Shown in pieces: positions 20,912-31,219 of a stretch of 64,000 nt of DNA. A model generated the notes under the pieces. It saw only the letters and a program-made list of their open reading frames with translations, was not told where the DNA came from and did no database searches. How positions within the stretch are numbered: the first letter of the stretch is position 1; the number at the start of each line of letters is the position of its first letter. The stretch covers positions 54,601,326-54,665,325 of the forward strand of contig CM070501.1 of assembly GCA_036346375.1 (NCBI GenBank). Reading direction: 5' to 3'. Origin of the DNA: Guadua angustifolia. Lineage: Eukaryota; Streptophyta; Magnoliopsida; Poales; Poaceae. Position numbers and translations under genes: made by a program.

Positions 20912-22494
20912 CACTACTACAGCGAGGCTTATATCAGACGCACGATCACAGACGGTTTTCAAAACCGTCGTGATATGGAATATCCTGACGGTTATGTACT
21001 CAAACCGTCGGTGTAGATATCACGACGGTTTTATATTGCGGCCGTCGTGATGCAAGAAATATCACAGACGGTTTCTAAATATGACCGTGCAGTGATAGCT
21101 CGATACTCATTACGAGCGGTTTCTAAGTAAAACCGTCAGCGAAATCCTGACGGTTATATAACACAACCGCCTCGTAATATCTGATAGTCATTACAGACGG
21201 TTATATTTAGAAACCGTGCTGATATTTCTTACATCACAGGCGGTTGTAATATAAAACCGTCAGAATGAGGTGAACACCACAAGCGGTTCTAGCCAAAAAG
21301 CATGCGTGATGTTCACCACATCACTGACAGTTTTAATTTGAAACCGTCACAAATAATAAAATAGAAAATTTTAAATATTGATAATTACCTCTCTTGCCTT
21401 CTAATTTGAAAGAATTAAAATTAAATAATATTATATTTGAAATAATTGGAACTAATATTCCATTTGCAATAATTAAAAAACGGTAAACAGATTCAAAACT
21501 TGAGGCCGTTTGAGGCCATAAACGACCTTTTTTGGAATTCGTCGCAAGACGCACTCGCACAAACCATCAGGATCTGACCATTTGATTTTGGCACACTTTA
21601 TGAAATTCGGGTGCTACTTTTTGTTATCTTTCAAACGAGCCAAAGAACGGCCCGATCGAGTTCTGAGTCAAAAGTTATGACCATTTTAACAAAAGTGCCG
21701 GATTTTTATTTGCAAACCAGAATCGGAGCCCAAAAAATATAATCGAGAGCTCATCATCGATGATTAGGAAAGCTCAAGAACACCAAAATCGAAGGTACGA
21801 GTCAAAAGTTATGATGTTTTTACAAGTTACGTGAATAGTACTAGCACATTATATTACAAGCATCATTAATAGTCAAAAGTATGAAAAATAAATTTGAAAG
21901 TTTTAAATTTCACTAATTACTTCTATAGTTTGCTAATTTGAAATAATTGAAAATCAATGTTTGGGTTCTTCACAGGTTAAGAGGAGGAGAGACACATTAT
22001 ATATCGATGTTATCATACCACCACTAGAGTAATGGATCTCATAAGAACTCGAAGTTAAGCGTGCTTAGGCGAGAGTAGTAATAGGATGGGTGACCTCCGG
22101 GAAGACCACATATGTGGTGTTAAAATGTCAGGAAGACAGACGCCTAGTAATTAGGAATGGGTAGTATTAGTAGTATTAAGATGGGTGAAATCTCCCTAAT
22201 TTAGTATTTTAAATTACCAGAAGAACGATTAATGCGATGACTTATTACAGACGGTTCTAACTTAGAACTGTCATGATAAGGGCTCATCACGAGCAGTTCT
22301 AGCCTAGAACCGCTGTGAGCCCTTATCACAGACGGTTCTAAGTTAGAACCGTCTGTGATGTTAATTGTTACTGACGGTTCAGAACCCGTCTGTGATGATC
22401 TATTGTCATCACTGACCCTTTGATACAGACGGTTCACAAAACCGTCTGTGATGTGCTTTGTGAACCGTCTGTAATGTGGTTTTTTGTAGTAGTG
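20912..22494. mobile_element. Non-autonomous CACTA transposon, 1583 bp
   Basis: The ends are CACTACTACAG and, on the right, TGTAGTAGTG, flanked by the 3-bp TSD ACT (20909-20911 and 22495-22497). This is the CACTA (En/Spm) hallmark. Both subterminal regions (20930-21350 and 22240-22470) hold many copies of an ACAGACGGTT / AACCGTC(T)GT unit in both orientations, as expected for transposase-binding subterminal repeats. There is no transposase. The interior carries a 5S rRNA-like segment. Confidence 0.92.
22006..22121 (+). rRNA. 5S rRNA-derived sequence inside the CACTA element
   Basis: The 116-bp stretch follows the plant 5S rRNA sequence from ATCATACCA through AGAACTCGAAGTTAAGCGTG and GAGAGTAGTA to GGATGGGTGACCTCC. 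The internal Pol III control elements (the A box around GAAGTTAAGCGTGCTT, the C box GGATGGGTGACCTCC) are nearly unchanged. The 5' end, the region around 22025-22040 and the 3' end have diverged. No T-run terminator follows directly. It is most likely a pseudogene copy picked up by the transposon. Whether Pol III still uses it is unknown. Confidence 0.85.
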
Positions 22495-22794
22495 ACTTTT
22501 CCTAATTCGTTTATAGTTTTGGATTTACCGAATACCTGGTGATCTTCAGAGTCTTCTTATCCATTCATCCTCTATTTATCAAGACCACAGGACTGTTTTA
22601 CCGTAGAGAACAAATAGTATAACGGATTTCTTTACCCTTTTACCCCTCTATGAATTTTATTACCAATACTACAGGTGGTAGTATAACTAGATCTAAATTG
22701 ATTTTAACCATTAGATTTAGAGAAATGGACGGCTTATATTGATTTTAATCCACTGTAAAAGAGCTCCCATGGAAACCCCTCCAAGAATGGCTGT

Positions 22795-23640
22795 TAATAC
22801 AGGTAAAAACCTGTCCTATGGCCCACTTTGGCAGGCAATAGGCTTGCTCTTGTGCCCACAGCGGAAAGCCCAGAAAAAATTATTTTTTCAAAACTAGTCT
22901 GGCCTATAAATCCCGCGTATGGGGAGTGCAGCAATACAATTCCCCTCATGGGGAGTGATGCAATACAATTTCCGTGCTCGTAGCAAAAATTTCTGCGCAT
23001 AGGCAGCGCTACAATAACCACGTGGCGACACATGACGAAAAACCAAATGCAATTTCCTAATGCCGCGCCTCCACTTAGAGGCAATCCAAAATTCAAAAAA
23101 AAAAAATACCGCGACACAACATTAGGTATTTCACCCCGTGTTGCCTCGTCGTTATTGAAGTGCTCCGTATGGGTGGGATTTGCGAGCCAATGGGCTATAT
23201 TCGCAAAAAAATCACAGGGGAGCTAGTTCCAGAAAAAAAATATTTTTTAGGGGGCCACCGAAAATAACTTTTTGAACACATAGATCTCATTTGAAATAGT
23301 TCGATTCCCATAGAAATCCTACGGACATTGTTGTTGATCTGTGATCTGTTGCGTATGTATGTGCGTGTGAATTCACTTTCCCCCTAAGCTGCATTGTGTT
23401 GCACAATTGTGGGATAACAATTCGTACGCAAACAAGTACTATAACGAGATAACTTTACGCCAAGCAATTTGCACCTGTCTAGATTATCCTGGACTCGTCG
23501 TCTCCGCTTATTTGAAAACCCAATCCTGAATCACATCCCACGCCACACAATCAAGCAATGCATCACCTCTACATCAGATCTATGTCCAAATTGGAGTATG
23601 CATGCGTGCAAAGATGAAACACAAACCTGTCAGAGATAAA
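22795..23640. other. Intergenic, with a short duplicated motif
   Basis: At 22915-22975 a unit of about 29 bp (ATGGGGAGTG..GCAATACAATT) occurs twice, with a weaker third copy near 23000. Otherwise the sequence is unremarkable and may include the promoter of the peptide gene at 23719. Confidence 0.35.
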
Positions 23641-23718
23641 GACGTAGAGTTACCACCAAACCCGGCCCGGTCCTTATCATCATCAAATTAACAGCACATA
23701 TCAGCTGGCCGCCCAGCC

Positions 23719-24069
23719 ATGCCTCTTCCTCCTCTTCCTGCAGCTTGCTTGAAGATTCACTCACGAATCCTTGTTCCTCTTGTGATGATGATCGTATCGC
23801 TAGGGTTCGTCCTAGGGATTGCGATCGCATCGACGTCGGCGACGGCGAGGAGCGATCACCACCGTCACCATCACCATGGCCACTCTTTGTCTGCTACAGC
23901 GGCGGCAATGGGTGGCGACGTGCCAGCACGGGCATCGGCGGCGCCGTCGGCGCTCGTGCCTGGTCACGGCGAAGATCGGTGGGCATCGACGGGCCGCGCC
24001 ATCCGAGTCGTCCTCAAGTCGCGGCGGTCGTTGCCGCCGTCCGGCCCGAGCGACGGTGGGCACATGTAG
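23719..24069 (+). CDS. Secreted peptide precursor, IDA/PIP-like (SGPS motif)
   Basis: A 116-aa single-exon protein. Residues about 15-42 form a hydrophobic signal peptide (ILVPLVMMIVSLGFVLGIAI). A His-rich stretch (DHHRHHHHGH) and a variable low-complexity middle follow. The C-terminus is RRSLPPSGPSDGGHM. The PPSGPS core at the extreme C-terminus after a basic pair is the arrangement of IDA/IDL and PIP-type signalling peptides, which are cut from such precursors, hydroxylated on proline and perceived by LRR receptor kinases. The match to PIP (SGPSxxGxGH) is one residue short and the tail is not the RHN of IDA, so the exact family is open. The ATG is the first in frame. Confidence 0.6.
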   Translation: MPLPPLPAACLKIHSRILVPLVMMIVSLGFVLGIAIASTSATARSDHHRHHHHGHSLSATAAAMGGDVPARASAAPSALVPGHGEDRWASTGRAIRVVLKSRRSLPPSGPSDGGHM

Positions 24070-24428
24070 CATCGACGCTGAAGTTTTAAGTCGGTGATAA
24101 CAGGAAGGCATGCAAAGGTGACCAGGGGTACGGTTATGTATATCATGCATGTATATCTATCTATATGGAGAAGTGCATATATAGACATGGGTTGATCTAT
24201 ATATATATCAATGTTTCTGTTATATTTCTCATCAGTATATACTATCAGATATATATGTGTATCATGTAATACCTTAGTGTGTTATGAGATCGTTAGAATA
24301 CCATTAGATACATTAATAAAAAATAATCATTGACTCCAGTAGCCTAATTGATCGGTAAACTTGTCAGTCTTTTCACACTAAAAGTCAGAAAAACATGCAA
24401 CTATAAACAAGTACGGTATCTGATATTG

Positions 24429-24809
24429 CACTACAGGAAACAGCGAAATTAACGTCGGCTTAAGGGTTCAGCCGACGTTAATTAGTAATCCTGGCCCCCT
24501 GTTTTCGTCCGACAAATCTCCGGCAAAACACCGCTAATTAACGTCGGCCAGGCCTAAGCCGACGTTAATTACTATTTAACGTCGACCAAGCAAGGGCCGA
24601 CGTTAATTGGCGCGGTCACGGCAGTAATTAACGTCGGTTGTGTCAGGCCGACGTTAATTATTAATTAAGGTAATTAACGTCGATTAACTATCGTGGGCTG
24701 AAAGCCGACGTTAATTAGCGTTTTGCCGACGTTAATTATAATTAACGTCGGCAAATGGCTAATTAATGTCGGCTTTTGGCCGACGTTAATTTGCGGGATT
24801 ACTGTTGTG
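24429..24809. mobile_element. CACTA-derived MITE built of AACGTCGGC palindromes
   Basis: It starts CACTACAGGAAA, ends (complement) CACAACAGTAA, and is flanked by the 3-bp TSD TTG (24426-24428 and 24810-24812). Within 381 bp the motif TTAACGTCGGC or its complement GCCGACGTTAA appears about a dozen times, in head-to-head pairs separated by variable loops. The element has no coding capacity. Confidence 0.85.
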
Positions 24810-24812
24810 TTG

Positions 24813-26400
24813 GGTTGGGTTCTGGGATCAGCAAGCTTATATATATCATCATTGATATGAATTAAAAGTTAATTAGCATGCATGCACGTTCTTCTCCAAA
24901 TTAATCCATGCGTTTCACGTTTAGTTGTACATCTTATTGCTCCACCGGCCAGCTAGTTCGCGGAATTAATCCACTCTCTTGCAAACAAGAGAGATCGACT
25001 TCCATGTACATGTTGGCGGTATCTTCTCCGATCTGGGTACAGGAAGTAACCGGCCGGCCGGCGGCCTGCCGGTCAATGATTGATCGGTAGCTGTCAGATT
25101 CAGAGCACATGCATTCTGCATAGACACTGCCCAACACAATCAAGTCGATCGCAGTCTGATCCGTACCCTCGACGTTGTGCACCGCCGTGCGTGCCACGGC
25201 AATGACAATTTGCCACATCTTTGGAGCGAGCGTTATAATGCAGTCATGCACGAATGAAGTTTTATCCATCTAAATACGCACGTACTAGTCTAGCTATTGG
25301 AATGACACTGAGCAAGCAAATTCTCCCGAAGAAAATAGGAACAATTAACACATCACATCAAGTGTCCGATGACCAGCACGGCGAAAAACCTGCTCGATCG
25401 GCCCAAACTCAAAAGTCTCACAGGTCCTAACCAACTTGACGCAGACCCAATTGTTTTGGATCTGCATGCACACCACTCTGCACTCTGCATCCCGGTGGAT
25501 AGCAAGCTAAAGCAAGTCAACACACGTCCACTTGAGCAGGGCACCACCTCGAGTGCACGCTGCCATTCGCGCAACATCGTGCTCAAAAGTCCAGACACAA
25601 AAAGGATCATGAGTTGAAGCTCGCATCTTCCTAGAAAAGAGAGAGAAAGACTCATTGCCTTTCTGGTACAGTTTTGTCACTAATCTGAGAGTTGAAAGCA
25701 GCCCGAAACTTTAAACGTGCACTGTTTGGTGCACTGCCTTCACTTTTCAAGATAACTACTGCTTGATATGATGGGCAAAAAGAATCATGCATACATGTAC
25801 CACAGTGGAGTTACCACAACAAGCGTACGTGTCTGTGGAGGGTTGACGTGCAAACAAACCACACGCGCCCCTTGATCGACCATTGTGGAAAAATAACTGG
25901 ATTTTCTCTAATTTGTTTTTGTCACCACCACATGATTCAATCGGGAGAGGTGGTTCCATCCTTTTTTTATATTTGCACAAATATTAAAGCATAAATGAAG
26001 GGTAGATAGTGATTACTTACCTCTTTGTTTGCTTCAAGATTTGTACAACTTATATTACGAGGGAAAGCATTGAAGCACTGCTCTTCAATTGTTTAACACT
26101 GAGTTATCGCCGATATAGTTTATTTCCAAGTTATATAACTCATATATGATTGACTTCCGCGGATATTTAGCTAACTCTACCTAATTCTAAATAAATCACA
26201 TGTATATATCTATATGCACATATAAACAACTAGTGAAAAAATTATTCTTAAATTAAAAAATAAAAATGTTTAAATTATCGAGGGAAAAGGAAAGACCCAC
26301 GTTGTTTGTCATCTGCTATTCTAGTGCAATTTTATTATAACGTTGTAAAGTGGTCAAATATCTCCTTAATTCGGATGTTACAGTGTGCAGCAAACATAAC
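24813..26400. other. Intergenic, no convincing gene
   Basis: Minus-strand frames at 24934-25269 (111 aa) and 25353-25655 (100 aa, with a hydrophobic LQLMILFVSGLL start) exist, but neither has a recognisable motif or C-terminal peptide signature. They may be relics. AT-rich tracts dominate from 26100 on. Confidence 0.35.
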
Positions 26401-26409
26401 TTATATAGG

Positions 26410-26705
26410 TTTTAGAGAAAATTTCACTAAAACATATGTGTCTTGTACAAACTATAAGAAATCTACAGGTTTTAACTTCTATTTCACAAAATTATAGATT
26501 TTATAAGAAGTTGTATCGTAAAACTGCAAGTTTTAGAATCCGCACTGTTGAACTTGTTACAAGAAACGGTGAATTCTAAAATATATAGTTTTGTATCATA
26601 AGTTCTTTTAAATATGTAGTTTTCTAAAATAGGAGTTAAAATATGTAGTTTGCTGATACAAGAAACTTTTAGTTTTGTTAAATTCACTCTAGGTTTTAAG
26701 GTTGT
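26410..26705. mobile_element. AT-rich fold-back MITE
   Basis: The left part (TTTTAGAGAAAATTTCACTAAAAC) and the right part (GTTTTGTTAAATTCACTCTA) are imperfect inverted repeats. The interior repeats AAAACTA(C/T)A(A/G)GTTTT-like motifs in both orientations. It shares the AGAGTAAATTTTATAAAACTA-type end with 35053-35432. Confidence 0.45.
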
Positions 26706-26799
26706 ACAATGAGCACAACTATAACATATTTCCAAACATACAAGCCTACACTTTAATTACCATATAGCCACGCAATTGCCTTCAGCTATTTTTAAAATT

Positions 26800-27960
26800 T
26801 TAGGAGCCATCCAATCTCAACAAACCAGTTGAGACCAGGAGCCACCCTGATTCAAGTTTCATGAATTCTTACTGCAACAAAATAGGTACATGCAGATGCA
26901 GGCATCAGCCTTTGGGGACTGGGGTAGAGTTTCCGTGCAGTTTGTAAGGATATATAACTAAAGCAGTTACTTGCCGTGAGCACCGTTCGATGGAAATGAT
27001 GTATGGTCCGGATTAGTGCTAGCTATAGCGTTTCTCAAGCAGTGCTATGGATAATCTAGAGTCATCAAGTATTATCCAACGATCATCCATAATTACTGAA
27101 GTTACTGTACTTACATGACTGGAGTAGATCTTTTTCCCAGCTCTTACTATTGCGTTACAGTCGTAGCTAACGCTGTAGTGGACGGGCAATAATATCTCGC
27201 ACAGAAGCTCAAAAGTGCAAAAGGCCAAAAGGCACGTACAAAACACACTTTACATAATAGTCAAGCAAGGTGAGTATCAAACTCGGCAGTAATTAACGAA
27301 ATTGGATGACTCGAATTGGTCGTGAATTAATTGCGATAAATTTTTATTTGTGCATCTCCTGGGAGACCTGTGAATTCGATATATATATTCCGACAAGTCG
27401 TTTATAACCGTTATCACCTTGGGCACCTTTTGTAGTACGTAACTTTCTGACCATGTTTATCCACTCAGGATTGGCTATTTCGGTGTTGGAAAATTGGGGA
27501 TGTGATATATGTCTCTATCACTACGCTGTCACTCCAATCCTTGGTAGCCACACTCATTTGTAACAGATCAATGGGCAGGTATATATATAAGTGGTACCAA
27601 TTATTGGTTCTGTTTGGTTACATGTACAAAGCAATTTTTACCAGGGCTGGCATAATAAACAGAATAAGATTTGACGATGGTGTTTAATTAGTTGGCTAAG
27701 TGTATGTGAGAATGTACAGATATGAAACTATATGTAAGTACCATCTCGATCCGTTGATTTCATGTAGCTGTACACTTTTACGCCTAGCTATTAGACTCTC
27801 TCTAGAAGAGAAGGCACTAATCAAAAATTGCTATAGGCAGCTAGGGTTTGTCAAACCTCAACGGTTCACCTTTTGGACCAGTCCTCACAGAAAATATATT
27901 GCTACTTAATTATGTTGTTTGAAAGCCAATCACCTAACACACCTACTCGATCATTATCAC
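26800..27960. repeat. Left member of an old duplicated segment
   Basis: Blocks in the order ATTCAAGTTTCATGAATTCT, AATATCTCGCACAG..GCTCAAAAGTGCAAAA, CATCTCCTGGGAGACC, CCTTGGGCACCTTTTGTAGTA and CACTACGCTGTCACTCCAATCC recur in the same order and orientation at 31220-31890. They are substantially diverged. The pair brackets the peptide gene at 29470-29715, so an ancient local duplication is likely. No coding potential is seen in either copy. Confidence 0.75.
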
Positions 27961-28139
27961 GAACAGATCAAAGAACTCAACCTCGGCAAGTAGGCTGTGT
28001 ATGCATCAATTTTGTAGAGTACAAGATAGACCACACACCATACTTACACTATCCACTCAAACACGCATGCACATCATACCCTTAAATAAAGTTCGAAGGA
28101 TTCCAGCGTTCTGGGCGATTTGAGCCAAGCCGTGTCGCC

Positions 28140-28747
28140 GGCCGGCTCAACTCATTTATTTTTTCACATTTAGGTCTATCAAAAAATACGTAATTACGTG
28201 TAGATCCTTCTCGTATTTTTTACAAAAAAGACCTTCTGGTTCAAAAAAATCATGGATCTTTCGTGAAGGGACCCTAAATAGATACCGATCGCGGATCTTT
28301 CATGATCCTTCCCGTAGTTTTTTACGAAAAGGACCTTCTGATTTAGAAAAATTCGCGGATCTTTTGTGAAAGGACCCTAAATAAATACCGAAAAAGAACG
28401 TATTTACGTTTGGATCATTCCTGCTATTTTTCGCGAAAAGGACCTTTCAATTTAGCGCAATCGCGGATTCTTCGTGAGAGGACCCCAGATGGAAGCGAAA
28501 AAAAACGTGGTTGCGTTTGTGTCCTTTCAGCCGTTTCGTGCGTTTTCTCGACGAATTAAAAAAAACACCGTCGAAAAAAACTAAATTGTTTCTGCGAAAA
28601 AAACAGCGCATTGCGTTTGTGTCCTTTCAACCGTTTCACGCGTTTTCTCGACGAATTAAAAAAAAAACACCGTCGAAAAAAAACAAAATTGTTTCTGTGA
28701 AAAAAAAACATCGTGTGTGACGTGTCACGTCGCGAAAACTATCCTAG
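28140..28747 (+). mobile_element. Helitron-like element with 3' hairpin and CTAG end
   Basis: The 3' end has a perfect hairpin (GACGTGTCACGTC, 28719-28731) followed after 12 bases by CTAG and a T at the insertion site, the Helitron 3' design. Upstream are internal repeats: units with GCGGATCTTT..GAAAGGACC and two copies of GTGTCCTTTCA(G/A)CCGTTTC..CGTTTTCTCGACGAATTAAA. The 5' TC end was not located, so the start is approximate. It is non-autonomous. Confidence 0.5.
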
Positions 28748-29460
28748 TTCTCTACATATGTTAAGAAATTATTAGAGGCAGCCAAGACTGCACATATCAC
28801 GGACACCTGTACTTTTCCACACATACAATCAATTAATCCGGCCACATGCCAGCTTCCGTGTGTATATATGCGTCGTCCATGCTGATTCCACATACATATC
28901 TATCCATGTATCTTGTACTCCTCTCTTCATAATACCGAAGAAGCATCACTTTGCCATTGCAGCAGGTCAATCACTACAAACCACGCTTGGAGAGCAATGC
29001 ACGCAATTAACAGGAGTCGATGCAAGACAAGTAACCTATATAACGGAGTATAAGTAAGTGATGCTTTGGCGCGACGTGGAAAAAATTCAACACAGGCATC
29101 CAATCAGGTCGTTTTGCTGCAACTCGAAGCTAGGGACGTACGCCAAGTGAAACAACAACGAATCACGAACTAAACAGCCTGGTCATATCGATATATATCA
29201 TCAACTCAGATAGAACACATTCAAAAGAATAATCGGTCGGTACAGAACTTAATTTCGTTAAAAACTCCAAATTTGTACTAGCTAGATGTGGAAATTAACC
29301 TCTTATATGTTGAAAACCTACAAATTAATAGAAACAAGCATATGCATGGTTAGTAAGTACTACTTAGAAACGATGATCTCATCGGCGATCATGCATGGTC
29401 CCTCGATCGGTTGGGCACAGCCTCCTAGATTGGCAAACGTACGCTCACATAGAGCAGAGA
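28748..29460. other. Intergenic region 3' of the peptide gene
   Basis: Unique-looking AT-rich sequence with no supported gene. It probably includes the 3' untranslated region of the minus-strand peptide gene. Confidence 0.35.
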
Positions 29461-29469
29461 AGAGCCTAG

Positions 29470-29715
29470 CTAGTGGCCAACGCCGGGGCTTGGCACCGAC
29501 CCGAGCATCCGGCTAAAGCGCCCGGCAACGGCCGCCGCCGTCGGAGGCGACAGCGGCAGCGGGGGCCGTGTTTGTGTAGAAGAGCCCGTCATCTTGCCAT
29601 GCACTTGTAGTTCCTGATCATCACGTGGCATCATCCTGGCTTGCGGGAGAGAAGGTGACGACGCCAGGATCAGTAGGAACATGAAGGCTGTCGCAATCGT
29701 GCGTGGAGAAGCCAT
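29470..29715 (-). CDS. Secreted peptide precursor, CEP/PIP-like (PSPGVGH end)
   Basis: An 81-aa single-exon protein. A classic signal peptide sits at residues 1-26 (TIATAFMFLLILASSPSLPQ, cleavage near QARM). A variable Pro/Thr-rich middle follows, then a C-terminal tail RFSRMLGSVPSPGVGH. SPGVGH at the very end is the end of CEP peptides, and SxPSPGxGH also resembles the PIP/PIPL signature. Both families are proline-hydroxylated signalling peptides read by LRR receptor kinases. The ATG is in good context (GCCATGGC), and a TATA box lies about 150 bp upstream. The exact family (CEP or PIP) is open. Confidence 0.7.
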   Translation of the reverse strand: MASPRTIATAFMFLLILASSPSLPQARMMPRDDQELQVHGKMTGSSTQTRPPLPLSPPTAAAVAGRFSRMLGSVPSPGVGH

Positions 29716-29865
29716 GGCATGCAGTAGTCAGAGTCTGGATTTTTTTCTTCTTCTTTTTTGCGAGGGAAGTCTGTGGATTTAGGCTAGCTAGGCAAGGCTA
29801 GGCTAGCTCTTGATGATCTTGGATATGGTTTTTTTTTTGCAAGGGGAATGTGAACAACATTGGAG

Positions 29866-29873
29866 TATTTATA
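29866..29873 (-). promoter_or_regulatory. TATA box of the minus-strand peptide gene
   Basis: The minus strand reads CCTATAAATACTCC, an ideal plant TATA box 150 bp upstream of the start codon at 29715. Transcription would start about 30 bp downstream, leaving a 5' UTR near 120 bp. Confidence 0.65.
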
Positions 29874-30129
29874 GGCCCGCGACCGCGAGGAGAAGCTAAG
29901 CCTGTAAAGCATTTGGAATAATTATTGGAGACAAGAAGCCGTGATCAAGGCGCGTGGAGGCGGTCGAATTAGCGACAAGTCTGCCAAATTGCTGTGCCAC
30001 ATCACCCTCACATGAGTCGTATTCACGCACCCGATCGTCCTCGCCTCCTCGGTTGTAGTAACAATTAAGCCGGATTCCTCGTTGCTCTCCCAAAATTAGG
30101 CTGCAAACGTACGTCCATGTGGAGTTCCA

Positions 30130-30470
30130 GTACTAGTAGTGTACTGTGTCTCTTTAATTTATTGTTAATTTCGTGCAAATAACTATGGCTTAATCCGACG
30201 ATCGAGAAGTACGTGTGCCAGACTCTGATGGCGCCGCGACGATGCGCCGCCCCGTGGAATAAGCTAGCTAGGGAGGCGAGTCAAACAAGGCGTACTACGT
30301 AGTAGTACTAGCTTAGCATGTCAGAAAAAAGAAGAGGAAAACGTGAAGCTAGCCGCCGGCGACGAGGAGTACTCAAGCGGCATGCAGCAGCTGCGAAGCT
30401 TCGTGCTCCCGAGCACAATGAATCATCCCTCAATTAAAGATCGCATGGTTCAAGGGAGGAGAGCACCTCT
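30130..30470. other. Upstream region of the peptide gene, no gene seen
   Basis: Unique-looking sequence beyond the TATA box. No reading frame or repeat is supported. Confidence 0.3.
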
Positions 30471-30479
30471 ACGTGTCTC

Positions 30480-31143
30480 TCTTGGCGATTTTGCGAAAAA
30501 TCTCTGCGTTTTTTGAAATTATAGATAGGTCGCTATAGATTACGAATAAATCCTTCACGATTTTTTGTAAGGGGAAGATATTTTTTCTAAATCACGATTA
30601 GATCCCTCGTGCGCCGTTTTACGGAAAAAACCTCCGTTAAATTCAAATCGCGAACAAACTATTTTCTAATTTTTCAGGATAGCGGACAGATCCAAAAACG
30701 TAACATTCAGGTTCTTACTCTTTATATCTAGGTCCTTTCTCCGTTTTTTGCGGGAAAAATGTTTTCGTCACCAGAAATATGTGTGCAGCTCTATCTCTAG
30801 ACTTTTTTCTCAGCTCGATTTCCCATCTCGATCTCTGATATTTTTTAAAGCATGTATTATTGCTCGGTAAACGCGTAGAGTGTTAAACTCGACAAAAGAA
30901 GGTTGTCATCTCTAATAATTTTTCACCATTTTCCCTCTAGACTTTTTCCCCACTGCGGTTTTGCAGCTCGGTCTCCAATATTTTCCAAATAATTCGTCGA
31001 AAGAGATATTTCTACAACTCTATCTCTCTATTTTTTTCCCGTTTCGCTCATTATTTCGACGATTTAAAGAATAAAACGCCGTCGAAATAAAAAGAAATTT
31101 TTTCTACGAAAATACGTCGCGTGTTACGCCGAAAAATTTCTAG
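30480..31143 (+). mobile_element. Second Helitron-like element of the same family
   Basis: It ends in a short hairpin (GCGTGTTACGC, 31119-31129), ten bases before CTAG-T. It shares TTTCGACGATTTAAAGAATAAAACGCCGTCGAAA-like blocks with the element at 28140-28747. The 5' end is approximate, and another CTAG-T follows 11 bases later. Confidence 0.4.
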
Positions 31144-31219
31144 TAGAAATCTAGTTTTCGAAAGCATAAAAGTCATCTAACGTAGCTACGTAACTGCGTG
31201 GGGTTTAAGCTAGCTCAAC

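Larger units (their letters stand above)
20775..22770. mobile_element. Inverted-repeat MITE interrupted by a CACTA element
   Basis: CATGGAAGAGAAATTTTACAGTGGATTA near 20780-20815 is mirrored by TAATCCACTGTAAAAGAGCTCCCATGG at 22750-22775, giving terminal inverted repeats of about 25-30 bp. Without the 1.6-kb CACTA insertion the element is about 400 bp. I could not fix a target-site duplication, so the superfamily is open (Mutator-like or Tourist-like). Confidence 0.5.

Noticed and set aside
22006..22121. Cassandra-type TRIM retrotransposon as source of the 5S sequence
   Set aside because: No LTR pair, primer site or 5-bp duplication is visible around it. The segment sits inside a complete CACTA element. 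Not excluded as the original donor.
23290..23315. tRNA-like T-arm motif AGTTCGATTCCC
   Set aside because: No matching A box or acceptor stem was found upstream.
23745..24150. Frames of 112-114 aa overlapping the peptide gene
   Set aside because: They are Arg-rich shadows of a GC-rich exon. Only the frame at 23719-24069 has a signal peptide and a meaningful C-terminus.
24429..24809. CRISPR-like regular repeat array
   Set aside because: The repeats are palindromic, variable in spacing and lie within a CACTA MITE with TSD. The genome is eukaryotic.
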